From assembly GCA_903896585.1 (NCBI GenBank), contig CAITYI010000123.1, positions 1 through 14,581 on the forward strand: 14,581 bases of DNA. Direction: 5' to 3'. The notes beneath the pieces are model-generated. The model was not told the DNA's origin. It was given only the letters and a program-made list of their open reading frames with translations, and searched no databases. Shown piece after piece: positions 1 through 6,412 of this stretch (positions are counted from its first letter, which is position 1; each line of letters begins with the position of its first letter). The translations under genes and the position numbers were made by a program. This DNA comes from an uncultured bacterium. GTDB lineage: Bacteria > Actinomycetota > Actinomycetes > S36-B12.

Positions 1-327
1 CAAGGTCAACAGGGTTTCCAGGGTGAGCAGTCGGGTACGGCTTTCATCGGGCCTTGGGTCTTCAAAGTCCATCCAGTTTTCCAAGCTGCCGCTGAAGTCA
101 CTGAGGTCAAGTTCGGAGTGAAATTGGCTGGATACCGTGCCACGTCCAGAGCTGGTGCGGTTGATTCTGCGGTCGTGGATGCAGACCAGGGTGCCGTCCA
201 TGGTCAAACGGACATCGCATTCGACCGCATTGGCCCCCTGCTCAATGGCCCGCAGATATGCGGCCACGGAATGCTCGGGCTCGGTGTCATTAGCTCCACG
301 GTGGGCAATCACCTGCGGCAAACTCAC
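1..327 (-). CDS. Glycerophosphodiester phosphodiesterase, N-terminal part (cut by window edge)
   Basis: Enzymes of this family hydrolyse glycerophosphodiesters to glycerol-3-phosphate and an alcohol. The 109 codons present show the start of the GDPD TIM barrel: an HRG motif at residues 9-11, ECDV with metal-binding Glu36 and Asp38, then TMDGTLVCIHD containing His51. These are the expected catalytic and metal-ligand positions. The usual PENT stretch after HRG reads PEHS here. A GTG start at 325-327 is chosen because an in-frame TAG lies two codons upstream and it places the HRG motif at the usual N-terminal position; a second GTG lies five codons further in. No Shine-Dalgarno is visible. The gene is divergent from the phosphatase at 368, with 40 bp between starts. 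No signal peptide is seen, so it is probably cytoplasmic. The C-terminus lies beyond the left edge. Confidence 0.88.
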   Translation of the reverse strand, partial: MSLPQVIAHRGANDTEPEHSVAAYLRAIEQGANAVECDVRLTMDGTLVCIHDRRINRTSSGRGTVSSQFHSELDLSDFSGSLENWMDFEDPRPDESRTRLLTLETLLTL

Positions 328-367
328 TGGCTAACCGTGCCATATTCCCGCCTGAAAGGATGCCGAC

Positions 368-1042
368 ATGGCACAACGTTCTGAGTTTGATTTAGAGGTC
401 GTTTTATTTGACCTCGACGGCACTCTGACCGACTCGGCTCCAGGGATTCTCGATTGCATTGAATATGCCCTGGAAGCACAGGGAATTGAGTACCCCGACC
501 GTGCCACCATGCGCACCTATCTGGGTCCACCACTGGCGGTCACCTTCCGGGAGCAGTTCGGCATGAGCGACTCCCAGATCACCCAGGCGATCGAGAAGTA
601 TCGGGAGCGCTATCACGATGTTGGCCTCTTTGAGAACAATGTGTACGCAGGTATACCTGAACTTTTGCGAACATTGCAAGAAAGCAATATCCGATTAGCA
701 ACTGCCACCAGTAAGCCGGAGTACTCCGCCACCCGAATTCTGCAGCACTTCGAACTGGACCAGTATTTTGAGTTCATTGGTGCGGCCGCCCTTGATGGCA
801 GTCGGGATTCCAAATCACTCGTGATCAAACACACGCTGGCGGCCACCGGCACTCACCCCGATACCCACCGCATGCTCATGATTGGGGATCGCCACCACGA
901 TATTCACGGGGCGAAGGAACATGGCATCAATTCAATTGGTGTGCTCTGGGGATACGGCGATCACGCCGAATTAGAACAAGCCGGTGCCATTGACATTGTC
1001 AGCGACCCACAGCAACTTGCTGATCTACTTCTCAACAATTGA
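368..1042 (+). CDS. HAD-superfamily hydrolase, phosphoglycolate phosphatase-like
   Basis: A 224-residue HAD phosphatase of the Gph/PgmB-type subfamily with a helical cap. Motif I is DLDGTLTDS, with nucleophile Asp15 and acid/base Asp17. Motif II is ATSK (Thr114/Ser115), motif III is probably Lys149 in SRDSKS, and motif IV is GDRHHD (Asp174, Asp178). The cap lies roughly at residues 25-90. The length is normal for phosphoglycolate phosphatases, but closely related 5'-nucleotidases and pyrophosphatases share every one of these motifs, so the substrate is not fixed. The ATG at 368 is preceded by GAAAGGA at 354-360 with 7 nt spacing, a good ribosome binding site. The stop is 7 nt before the DUF2256 gene, so the two are probably co-transcribed. 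Confidence 0.9.
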   Translation: MAQRSEFDLEVVLFDLDGTLTDSAPGILDCIEYALEAQGIEYPDRATMRTYLGPPLAVTFREQFGMSDSQITQAIEKYRERYHDVGLFENNVYAGIPELLRTLQESNIRLATATSKPEYSATRILQHFELDQYFEFIGAAALDGSRDSKSLVIKHTLAATGTHPDTHRMLMIGDRHHDIHGAKEHGINSIGVLWGYGDHAELEQAGAIDIVSDPQQLADLLLNN

Positions 1043-1049
1043 GCACCGC

Positions 1050-1187
1050 ATGCCTAAACACGTCAAGAAGGGCGACCTTCCCCGCAAAGTCTGTGCACGT
1101 TGTGGGCGCGAGATGGTGTGGCGCAAGGCGTGGGCCAAAACGTGGGATGAAGTGAAATACTGCTCGGAGAAGTGCAAGCGTGGGTAG
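1050..1187 (+). CDS. DUF2256 family small zinc-ribbon-like protein
   Basis: A 45-residue basic protein beginning MPKHVKKGDLPRK. It carries two cysteine pairs, C15-x2-C18 and C38-x3-C42, separated by a Trp-rich segment (MVWRKAWAKTWDEV). This is the signature of the DUF2256 family, short proteins with a likely Zn-binding Cys4 site and no established function. The ATG at 1050 is preferred because family members start at the MPK...KGDLP segment. An upstream in-frame ATG at 984 would add 22 residues that are only out-of-frame translation of the phosphatase gene. The gene follows that gene after 7 nt and ends 9 nt before the convergent FAD oxidase, leaving no room for a separate terminator. Identification rests on the cysteine spacing and the conserved N-terminus. 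Confidence 0.85.
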   Translation: MPKHVKKGDLPRKVCARCGREMVWRKAWAKTWDEVKYCSEKCKRG

Positions 1188-1196
1188 CCAAAGTAC

Positions 1197-2522
1197 TTAT
1201 TTCGGTAACAAAACTCCGGGGTTAAGAATTCCCTCGGGATCTAAAGCTGCCTTAATCCCTCGCATTGATGCGATCTCTGCGGCGCTGCGGGACAGGTGCA
1301 GGTGATCAGCTTTCATGTGGCCTACACCGTGTTCAGCCGAGATCGACCCGCCGTGGACCGCAACTAGTTCGAGAACTGCCGTGTCGAGTGCTTGTTCAAC
1401 CGAACCATCAGCATCCGTTGTGAAGAACACGTGGAAGTTGCCATCCATTAGGTGGCCAAAGAGTACAACATCGCGCACACCGGGTTGGTCAAGATAAGCG
1501 GTGATCTCTCGATACACGGTATCTAGATCTGCAAGGGGAACGCTGATATCGAGTTTGTGACTGACACCGGTGCCCTCCGCCGCCATGGCCTCGGTGATGC
1601 GTTCCCGCAGTGCCCAGTAGTTCTCGCGATCGCGCGCATCCATGGCTAGCGTGACATGCTCTAAATCTTCCAGCGAGTCAGCAGAGACACCACCGGTTAC
1701 TTCCACCAACACATGAAAAGACGTGGGAAAGGGAACCGCAATTCCGATGACACGTGACACCGACTCAATTCCACTTCGATCCATGATCTCAGCGGCGGCC
1801 AACCGCCCGGCGAAACGCGAAGCAATCTTTAGCGCTGCCGCAACCGAGTCACAACCAGCAAGAATTAACTCGGTGTCGCGTGGGCGGATCAATTGCAAGG
1901 ACACTTCGGTGATCACGCCCAGCGTTCCTTCTGATCCGCAGAGCAACTGCGTCAGGTCGTATCCCGTGTTGTTTTTCGCCAATCCGGACATACTGCGAAT
2001 CACTTCGCCGGTTGCCAACACCGCTTCAAGACCAAGCACCTGCTTGCGCATCATGCCGTTGCCCACCACGTGAATGCCGCCAGCATTCGTGGCCACCATG
2101 CCACCGATTGTCGCCGAGTCGCGGGCAGCCAGGTCCACACCGAATGACCAACCCGCAGCATGTGCGTGCGCGTGCAATGCGGACAGGGTCACACCTGCGC
2201 CCACTGTCACCTGACCGGTCGCCGGATCAATTGGGCCCATGGAATTTAACCGGGTCAGGGACAACACCACAGCACCCGAACCGGGGGCCGGGACCGAACC
2301 ACCCACCAACCCGGTGTTGCCGCCTTGGGGAACAACATCGATTCCGGCAATATTGCACGCGTGCAATATCGAGGAAACTTGATCCACAGTTTGCGGACGA
2401 ACAACAGCTCGAGCATCCCCCCGATAACGCCCGGTCCAATCGGTGACATAGGCCGCCACTAAATCTGGCGAGGTGAGAACGTGATCGGTACCAACAATTT
2501 CGGTCAGATCAGGGCCACTCAT
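1197..2522 (-). CDS. FAD-binding oxidase, GlcD / D-2-hydroxyacid dehydrogenase type
   Basis: A 441-residue flavoprotein of the vanillyl-alcohol oxidase/PCMH fold, likely oxidising a D-2-hydroxyacid such as D-lactate, glycolate or D-2-hydroxyglutarate. The FAD-binding motifs are PQGGNTGLVGGS (65-76), DSATIGGMVATNAGG (135-149) and CGSEGTLGVITE (195-206). The C-terminal half has WALRE, a KLDISVP segment where relatives usually have KHDISVP, GHLMDGNFH (356-364) and SAEHGVG (395-401). His357, His364 and Glu397 align with the metal ligands known in D-2-hydroxyglutarate dehydrogenases. The usual GHLGDGN reads GHLMDGN, which may alter the substrate pocket. The ATG overlaps the stop of the upstream secreted-hydrolase gene in an ATGA (2519-2522), implying translational coupling. 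No signal peptide, so cytoplasmic or membrane-peripheral. The exact substrate cannot be told from sequence. Confidence 0.88.
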   Translation of the reverse strand: MSGPDLTEIVGTDHVLTSPDLVAAYVTDWTGRYRGDARAVVRPQTVDQVSSILHACNIAGIDVVPQGGNTGLVGGSVPAPGSGAVVLSLTRLNSMGPIDPATGQVTVGAGVTLSALHAHAHAAGWSFGVDLAARDSATIGGMVATNAGGIHVVGNGMMRKQVLGLEAVLATGEVIRSMSGLAKNNTGYDLTQLLCGSEGTLGVITEVSLQLIRPRDTELILAGCDSVAAALKIASRFAGRLAAAEIMDRSGIESVSRVIGIAVPFPTSFHVLVEVTGGVSADSLEDLEHVTLAMDARDRENYWALRERITEAMAAEGTGVSHKLDISVPLADLDTVYREITAYLDQPGVRDVVLFGHLMDGNFHVFFTTDADGSVEQALDTAVLELVAVHGGSISAEHGVGHMKADHLHLSRSAAEIASMRGIKAALDPEGILNPGVLLPK

Positions 2523-4630
2523 GAGACTCGAACAGGCATCATTCCAATGGTGACGGTGTTATTGGTGACCGGCAAACACTGGTTGGTCACTAAATCACAC
2601 ACGGTGGAACCAATCCCCTTGACATTCACCTCAGATGTGCCCACGCGGGTCCACAGCAGGGTAAAAGGAGCGGAGCCGCCCGCACCCGCAAATTGGCAGG
2701 CAAACCCAACATCATCGGCTTCCGCACAACGGGTCATGCGGGCTCCGCTCAGTAATCCCCGCAGGTTGTTCCACACGGCAATGGAGATCGGGGTGGCCGG
2801 ATCCAGTTGCGCACCGAGGAGATCGAAGTACCCCCGAGTACCGGTCCACATGTACCAGTAGGTCACATCAATTCCATATTGAATCGATTGAATGTAGGAC
2901 TGGGCAATATATGCGGCTCCGGTGGCGTCATCTATTGCTCTGCGGCCTTCACCCAGTCCAGCAAGACCGTAATTCAATTCGGTATCCCAGATCGGTTTGA
3001 CCGGTGCCCCATGCAGGGCAAGCAAGGTTTTAAATTGGCCGAGCTCACCAACGCGCTCAACCGGGCCGGCACTAGCAACCGGATAACTGTGCACGCTGTA
3101 ACCGTCCACCGGCCACCCCAGGGACTTCAATTGATCAAGGTAGTCACCGTAATTGGTCACGAATGCATTTGTGGCTCTGGTGCCGGTACTTGCAGCCAGC
3201 AACATGCTGGTGCCACCCAAAACATCTTTCATTCCCTTGGTGAGCAGGGCTAGTTGTCCCTGGGTACCGTCCCAATAAGTCTGTAAGTTTCCTTCATTCC
3301 AGACTTCATAGGCCGCAATACGAGAACCGAATTCATTCTTTAACGCAGTAATGAAATTCAGGGCTGATTCATTAGTTCTGGGAGCATAATTCCCGGGTTT
3401 CCCGCCATTAGCCCAAGCAGGTGTGTCTCCCAATACATAGAGAACCCGTGCTCCATAACTTTCAGCAGACTCAATAGATGCCCGCAATTTAGTAAAATCG
3501 ATATTGCCTTGGGTGGGTTCCATTTGGGCCCAGGAGACACCGGCATCCCACAGTCGAACCCAGGAGGTCCCCACGCCAGGGGTTCCCCAGTCAACGGGTG
3601 CATGAACTCCAAAGGCGTCACCAGGGACGGGTACCCCACTGGATGCAGCGGGATAATCAGAAAGAATCTGCGCTGCACTGCTACCACTGGCACCGCCTGC
3701 CCCCGCTGCCGAACTCGTGGGAACTGATGTTGTTGGCAGCACGGGACTTATATTCTGGAGCTGCCATTCCAGCACGACACTGTAGGACCTGGTGGCGCAA
3801 TTATTTCCCACCGCTCGCATTGTTTCCAAGGTTTCCGGGCTGACCGACAGACCCCACCCGGTGACATTGGCTGCCAACTGGATCATAAGTTCACAGCGCT
3901 CGTTGGCTATGTTTGCCGCGTTCTCCTCTATGTTTGCAGCTAATTTGTTTGCCGTCTCTGAGTACACAATTGCGATACCAAGGGCGCACGCCACCGAGTA
4001 GGGTTGACAGTAGTATTTAAGGTCTTCCATTGACTGATAGGGCAAAAAATCCAAAAATGCCTGATTAAAAAAACTGTTGTACATGAGTTGTCGAATATTT
4101 GCACTCTCAGCCTTTGACACCAAAGTTTGAGTGACCTGCAAATTGGTCACGGCTTTCGCGCGGGTTGTGGAGGTACTCACCTTCGTGTTTGTCGCCCATG
4201 CCAACCGCTGCTCTGGGGTCCAGGCAAATGCTCCTTGACCCCACGCGTCTTTGTAGGGCATGACCGGGGCAATTATCAAATTCGCCGGCTTGGTGACCTT
4301 CGCCCCGAATTCGGTGGTCCACACCCCGCCCTTCATTTTGCAACCCTTGCTCACCTTTGGCTTTTTTGTGGCCAGATCAATGATCATGCGCTGACGTAGG
4401 TTGCAACCAAACTTGTCTTTCTTATTCGCCACCTCTTTCGGGATAAATGACTGGGTTCCTTTGTACCCCACAAAGATCGGGTCAACAAAAGGTAAGTTGT
4501 TCACCAACTCCTTGGAACCCACCGTGATGGTGTTCGCGGGCGCAGCCTGAGCGGTCGTTGTGGTCACGGCTGGCAGGGTTGCAGCGACTAGGGCAATGAG
4601 CACGATGGGTCGGATTACCTTGTTGATCAT
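2519..4630 (-). CDS. Secreted fusion: degenerate DUF1524 (HNH-nuclease-like) domain plus GH39-like glycosidase
   Basis: A 703-residue exported protein. Residues 1-29 form a signal peptide (basic MINKVIR, hydrophobic core, AQA cleavage site). Residues about 45-282 resemble the secreted DUF1524 family: FGCNLRQRMIIDL, a CKMKGGVW segment, DAWGQGAFAWTPEQRLAWATN, and a distal RCELMIQ...GLSVSPETLETM...NNC. Where that family has the catalytic IDHVVP motif this protein reads IAPVMP (120-125), so the Asp and His are absent. A Ser/Ala/Gly-rich linker (300-322) leads to a clan GH-A TIM barrel (about 335-630) with probable acid/base Glu446 in VWNEGN and nucleophile Glu551 in WDTELN. A small Cys-containing beta segment (C635, C645, C678, C685) ends the protein. 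The start is placed at the ATG at 4630 because it begins a canonical signal peptide; an upstream start would run into the GT2 gene. No strong Shine-Dalgarno is seen. The gene lies 46 bp after the GT2 gene, pointing to surface-glycan processing. The sugar substrate is unknown. Confidence 0.8.
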   Translation of the reverse strand: MINKVIRPIVLIALVAATLPAVTTTTAQAAPANTITVGSKELVNNLPFVDPIFVGYKGTQSFIPKEVANKKDKFGCNLRQRMIIDLATKKPKVSKGCKMKGGVWTTEFGAKVTKPANLIIAPVMPYKDAWGQGAFAWTPEQRLAWATNTKVSTSTTRAKAVTNLQVTQTLVSKAESANIRQLMYNSFFNQAFLDFLPYQSMEDLKYYCQPYSVACALGIAIVYSETANKLAANIEENAANIANERCELMIQLAANVTGWGLSVSPETLETMRAVGNNCATRSYSVVLEWQLQNISPVLPTTSVPTSSAAGAGGASGSSAAQILSDYPAASSGVPVPGDAFGVHAPVDWGTPGVGTSWVRLWDAGVSWAQMEPTQGNIDFTKLRASIESAESYGARVLYVLGDTPAWANGGKPGNYAPRTNESALNFITALKNEFGSRIAAYEVWNEGNLQTYWDGTQGQLALLTKGMKDVLGGTSMLLAASTGTRATNAFVTNYGDYLDQLKSLGWPVDGYSVHSYPVASAGPVERVGELGQFKTLLALHGAPVKPIWDTELNYGLAGLGEGRRAIDDATGAAYIAQSYIQSIQYGIDVTYWYMWTGTRGYFDLLGAQLDPATPISIAVWNNLRGLLSGARMTRCAEADDVGFACQFAGAGGSAPFTLLWTRVGTSEVNVKGIGSTVCDLVTNQCLPVTNNTVTIGMMPVRVS

Positions 4631-4676
4631 GGCTGAATCATGCCGTATCGAGCAGCTTCCGGGTACCCGAACTTCG

Positions 4677-5558
4677 CTAATCGGTCTGCTTTTTCGGAAG
4701 TAGTCCCGCGATACTTCCCTTAGCATTTGCGGCGCGGTTCTTGCCGAGCACCGCACCGAGTACCGAGTTGACGGTGACCCTGCGAACCGTGCGGAATGCG
4801 TGCCGGGGTGATTGCTTGAATTCAGCGGGAGCGAGTGCCAATCTGTTGCGCACCATGGTGGCGCGGCGCGCTGGTGAATGGCTGGTCACCATGACTGTTC
4901 GTCCAAGTATTCGCACTTGGCGCGAGTTACCAAGATTGTGGCGCAATGTGACCGCGGGTGTTAGTGCAATAAGGAATCCGGCTTCCCGAAGATGTAAACA
5001 TGCTGCGGCATCGACAGCATCTATTCCGAGTTTTTCATCAAATCCAGAGATTTCTTCCAGCGCCGTCACCTTCCACAATGCGCCACTTTGAATAACTTCT
5101 TCGGTTGTCGCAATCCCACTGATCACTGTGGTGGGGTAAGTGATGTCACCGCTGTTATCAGCAATTACCGCGGGAGCGATCACACCCACTCGATCAGATG
5201 CCAATGCGGTGAATGCATTCACCAGGTCATCGATGTAATTTTCCGGAACCTCTGAGTCTTGGTCGAGGGTAAGGAGGAACTCTGCGCCCATCTCAATGGC
5301 AGCGAGAAGTCCTTCATTCAAGCCGCGAGCAATTCCTTCGTTCTGGTGATGCCGGATCACGTGAACATCGGGCTTACCGCCAACTTCTCGCAGGACTAAA
5401 TCGGCGGTAACCGGGCTGGCGTCATCGGAAATCAAAATCGGAAAACCTTGAGTGTGAACATCGGTGATCAATTTCAGGAGTTGTTCACCGGGACGGTACG
5501 TGGGGATCACCACCAGGACACGTGGAGCTGTTTGCCTCACTCCAGTGGCCGCCGACAT
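4677..5558 (-). CDS. Glycosyltransferase family 2, rhamnosyltransferase (RfbF)-like
   Basis: A 293-residue GT-A glycosyltransferase. The nucleotide-sugar site is seen as VLVVIPTYRPGEQLL (14-28), ISDDAS (43-48), HHQNEGIARGLNEGL (70-84) and the metal-binding LTLDQDSE (97-104, with DQD in place of DxD). The LxxDQDS form, the GFDEKLGIDAVDAAACLHLREAGF segment with probable base Asp183, and the distal LRHNLG are typical of RfbF-like rhamnosyltransferases. The donor is probably an NDP-6-deoxyhexose, but this is inference. No membrane segment is obvious, so it acts in the cytoplasm on a lipid-linked acceptor. It is the first gene of a leftward operon with the secreted glycosidase fusion and the FAD oxidase. 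The ATG at 5558 has no Shine-Dalgarno, but a TAGGGT hexamer ends 7 nt upstream, suggesting a leaderless or near-leaderless mRNA. Confidence 0.85.
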   Translation of the reverse strand: MSAATGVRQTAPRVLVVIPTYRPGEQLLKLITDVHTQGFPILISDDASPVTADLVLREVGGKPDVHVIRHHQNEGIARGLNEGLLAAIEMGAEFLLTLDQDSEVPENYIDDLVNAFTALASDRVGVIAPAVIADNSGDITYPTTVISGIATTEEVIQSGALWKVTALEEISGFDEKLGIDAVDAAACLHLREAGFLIALTPAVTLRHNLGNSRQVRILGRTVMVTSHSPARRATMVRNRLALAPAEFKQSPRHAFRTVRRVTVNSVLGAVLGKNRAANAKGSIAGLLPKKQTD

Positions 5559-5565
5559 ACCCGAA

Positions 5566-5593
5566 ACCCTAGACCCTGTAAAAAGAACGCCAA
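5566..5593 (-). promoter_or_regulatory. Putative promoter for the leftward GT2 operon
   Basis: Reading leftward, TTGGCG (5593-5588) and TAGGGT (5571-5566) are separated by 16 nt, and the TAGGGT hexamer ends 7 nt before the GT2 ATG. The hexamer fits the actinobacterial TANNNT -10 and the first element resembles TTGACA at its TTG. Transcription would start at or next to the start codon. Seen by eye only. Confidence 0.4.
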
Positions 5594-5712
5594 TTTATTG
5601 GGTTTTACCCGACTGCGGGCGGCTAACTCGGGCAACGTACCCTTAATCACAGACGTCACAGTAGTAACAAGGTTCAGGGATCGCAGAAAATGCGGGTTGG
5701 GAAGGGAGGGCC
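5572..5712. other. Divergent intergenic region between GT2 operon and exported-protein genes
   Basis: About 150 bp separate two divergent starts, so promoters for both directions must lie here. On the plus strand the only clear signal is a strong ribosome binding site, AAGGGAGG at 5702-5709, just before the ATG at 5713. A TACCCT at 5638-5643 fits TANNNT but lacks a convincing -35 partner. No inverted repeat or small gene stands out. Confidence 0.5.
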
Positions 5713-6345
5713 ATGAAAGTTCGCACGGTTACGCGCCCGGTTCTCAGCGCATTGGCCGCCGGCGCGCTCTTCATGCCGATCACCCAAGTCGCTCATGCCG
5801 ACGACGTTGTCCCCGCTCAAGTGTTTACCAACCCGCTCACCGTTTCCGCTTCGGGAACTTTTTCCTTCACCACCAACCCGGGGATCCTGACCACGTGGGA
5901 ATCCGCCGGAATCAGCGTGATCGGTATTGCTCCGGGCAGTGTGATTACATCCAGCCAAAGTTTGAATGCCCGCATCACCCTGCCGGTGGTTGCCAAAACC
6001 GGTACCGCGAATGCCATGGCCGGTGGGTTTCGATTGCTGAACTCAGAAACCGGGGTGAGCGTGCGCTGCCAGGTGCCCACGGTGGACACCCGAGCCCGGC
6101 TGGTGGAGTGCATTTTGGCCGATGGCACCCGCGACACTTTCTTTGTGATTACCGAAATCGCCCAAAAATTGCGGGTGGTGGAAGGTACCGAAGCCACCTC
6201 GTTTTTCCGGGGGATTGACCTATCCCTGACGGATGCATCAAGTGCTTCGAAATTGAACCGGGCCTTGGACACCAATGTTTTCAGCGCCAGCGTGTCGGTG
6301 GCCCGTGGGGAAATGGAAGTCACGCGAGTTATCCCCAGTCCGTAA
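5713..6345 (+). CDS. Exported beta-rich protein of unknown function
   Basis: I cannot assign this 210-residue protein to a named family with confidence. Residues 1-29 are a signal peptide (MKVRTVTRPV, Ala-rich core, AHA before Asp30). The mature part alternates short beta-prone strands: SGTFSFTTNPGILTTW, GISVIGIAPGS, ITLPVVAKTGTA, GGFRLLN, VPTVDTRARLVE, IDLSLTDASSASKLNRALDTNVFSASVSVARGEM. The last segment (Leu-Thr, Ala/Ser run, LNxxLxTxxF, then a G-x-V-like strand) resembles the end of HtaA-like secreted actinobacterial domains; this is a tentative resemblance. Cys119 and Cys133 could form a disulfide. There is no LPXTG or lipobox, so it is secreted or held by other means. The ATG has a strong Shine-Dalgarno at 5702-5709. 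The next exported protein follows 67 bp downstream on the same strand. Confidence 0.75.
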   Translation: MKVRTVTRPVLSALAAGALFMPITQVAHADDVVPAQVFTNPLTVSASGTFSFTTNPGILTTWESAGISVIGIAPGSVITSSQSLNARITLPVVAKTGTANAMAGGFRLLNSETGVSVRCQVPTVDTRARLVECILADGTRDTFFVITEIAQKLRVVEGTEATSFFRGIDLSLTDASSASKLNRALDTNVFSASVSVARGEMEVTRVIPSP

Positions 6346-6380
6346 ATTCACTAATTGAACTCTGCCGAATGTGGGCACAA

Positions 6381-6404
6381 CCTTGGTAAGACCAACTACC
6401 AAGG
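6381..6404 (+). promoter_or_regulatory. Stem-loop overlapping the ribosome binding site of the FN3 protein gene
   Basis: CCTTGGTA (6381-6388) and TACCAAGG (6397-6404) are perfect reverse complements separated by an 8-nt loop. The 3' arm contains AAGG of the AAGGAG Shine-Dalgarno (6401-6406), which sits 6 nt before the ATG at 6413. Folding in the mRNA would hide the ribosome binding site, so it may repress translation or respond to temperature or a bound factor. It has no T tract, so it is not an intrinsic terminator. As DNA it could equally be an operator. Confidence 0.45.
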
Positions 6405-6412
6405 AGATCCAC

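Noticed and set aside
118..384. Plus-strand open frame at the left edge
   Set aside because: It is antisense to the GDPD catalytic motifs (HRG, ECDV, HD), which are unmistakable on the minus strand.
984..1049. Upstream start for the DUF2256 protein
   Set aside because: The added residues are just another frame of the phosphatase gene, and the family begins at the MPK segment.
4660..4669. 10-bp palindrome CGGGTACCCG in the gap between GT2 and the glycosidase fusion
   Set aside because: It is too short, lies close to the coding end and has no flanking symmetry, so it is compatible with chance.
4631..4756. N-terminal extension of the DUF1524-glycosidase protein by 42 residues
   Set aside because: The extension overlaps the end of the GT2 gene and would bury a classical signal peptide; the ATG at 4630 is the sensible start.
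5448..6218. Plus-strand open frame of 256 codons
   Set aside because: It overlaps the start of the GT2 gene on one side and most of the exported-protein gene on the other. Its translation is rich in His, Arg and Cys with no domain, while the competing frames have clear motifs or a signal peptide.
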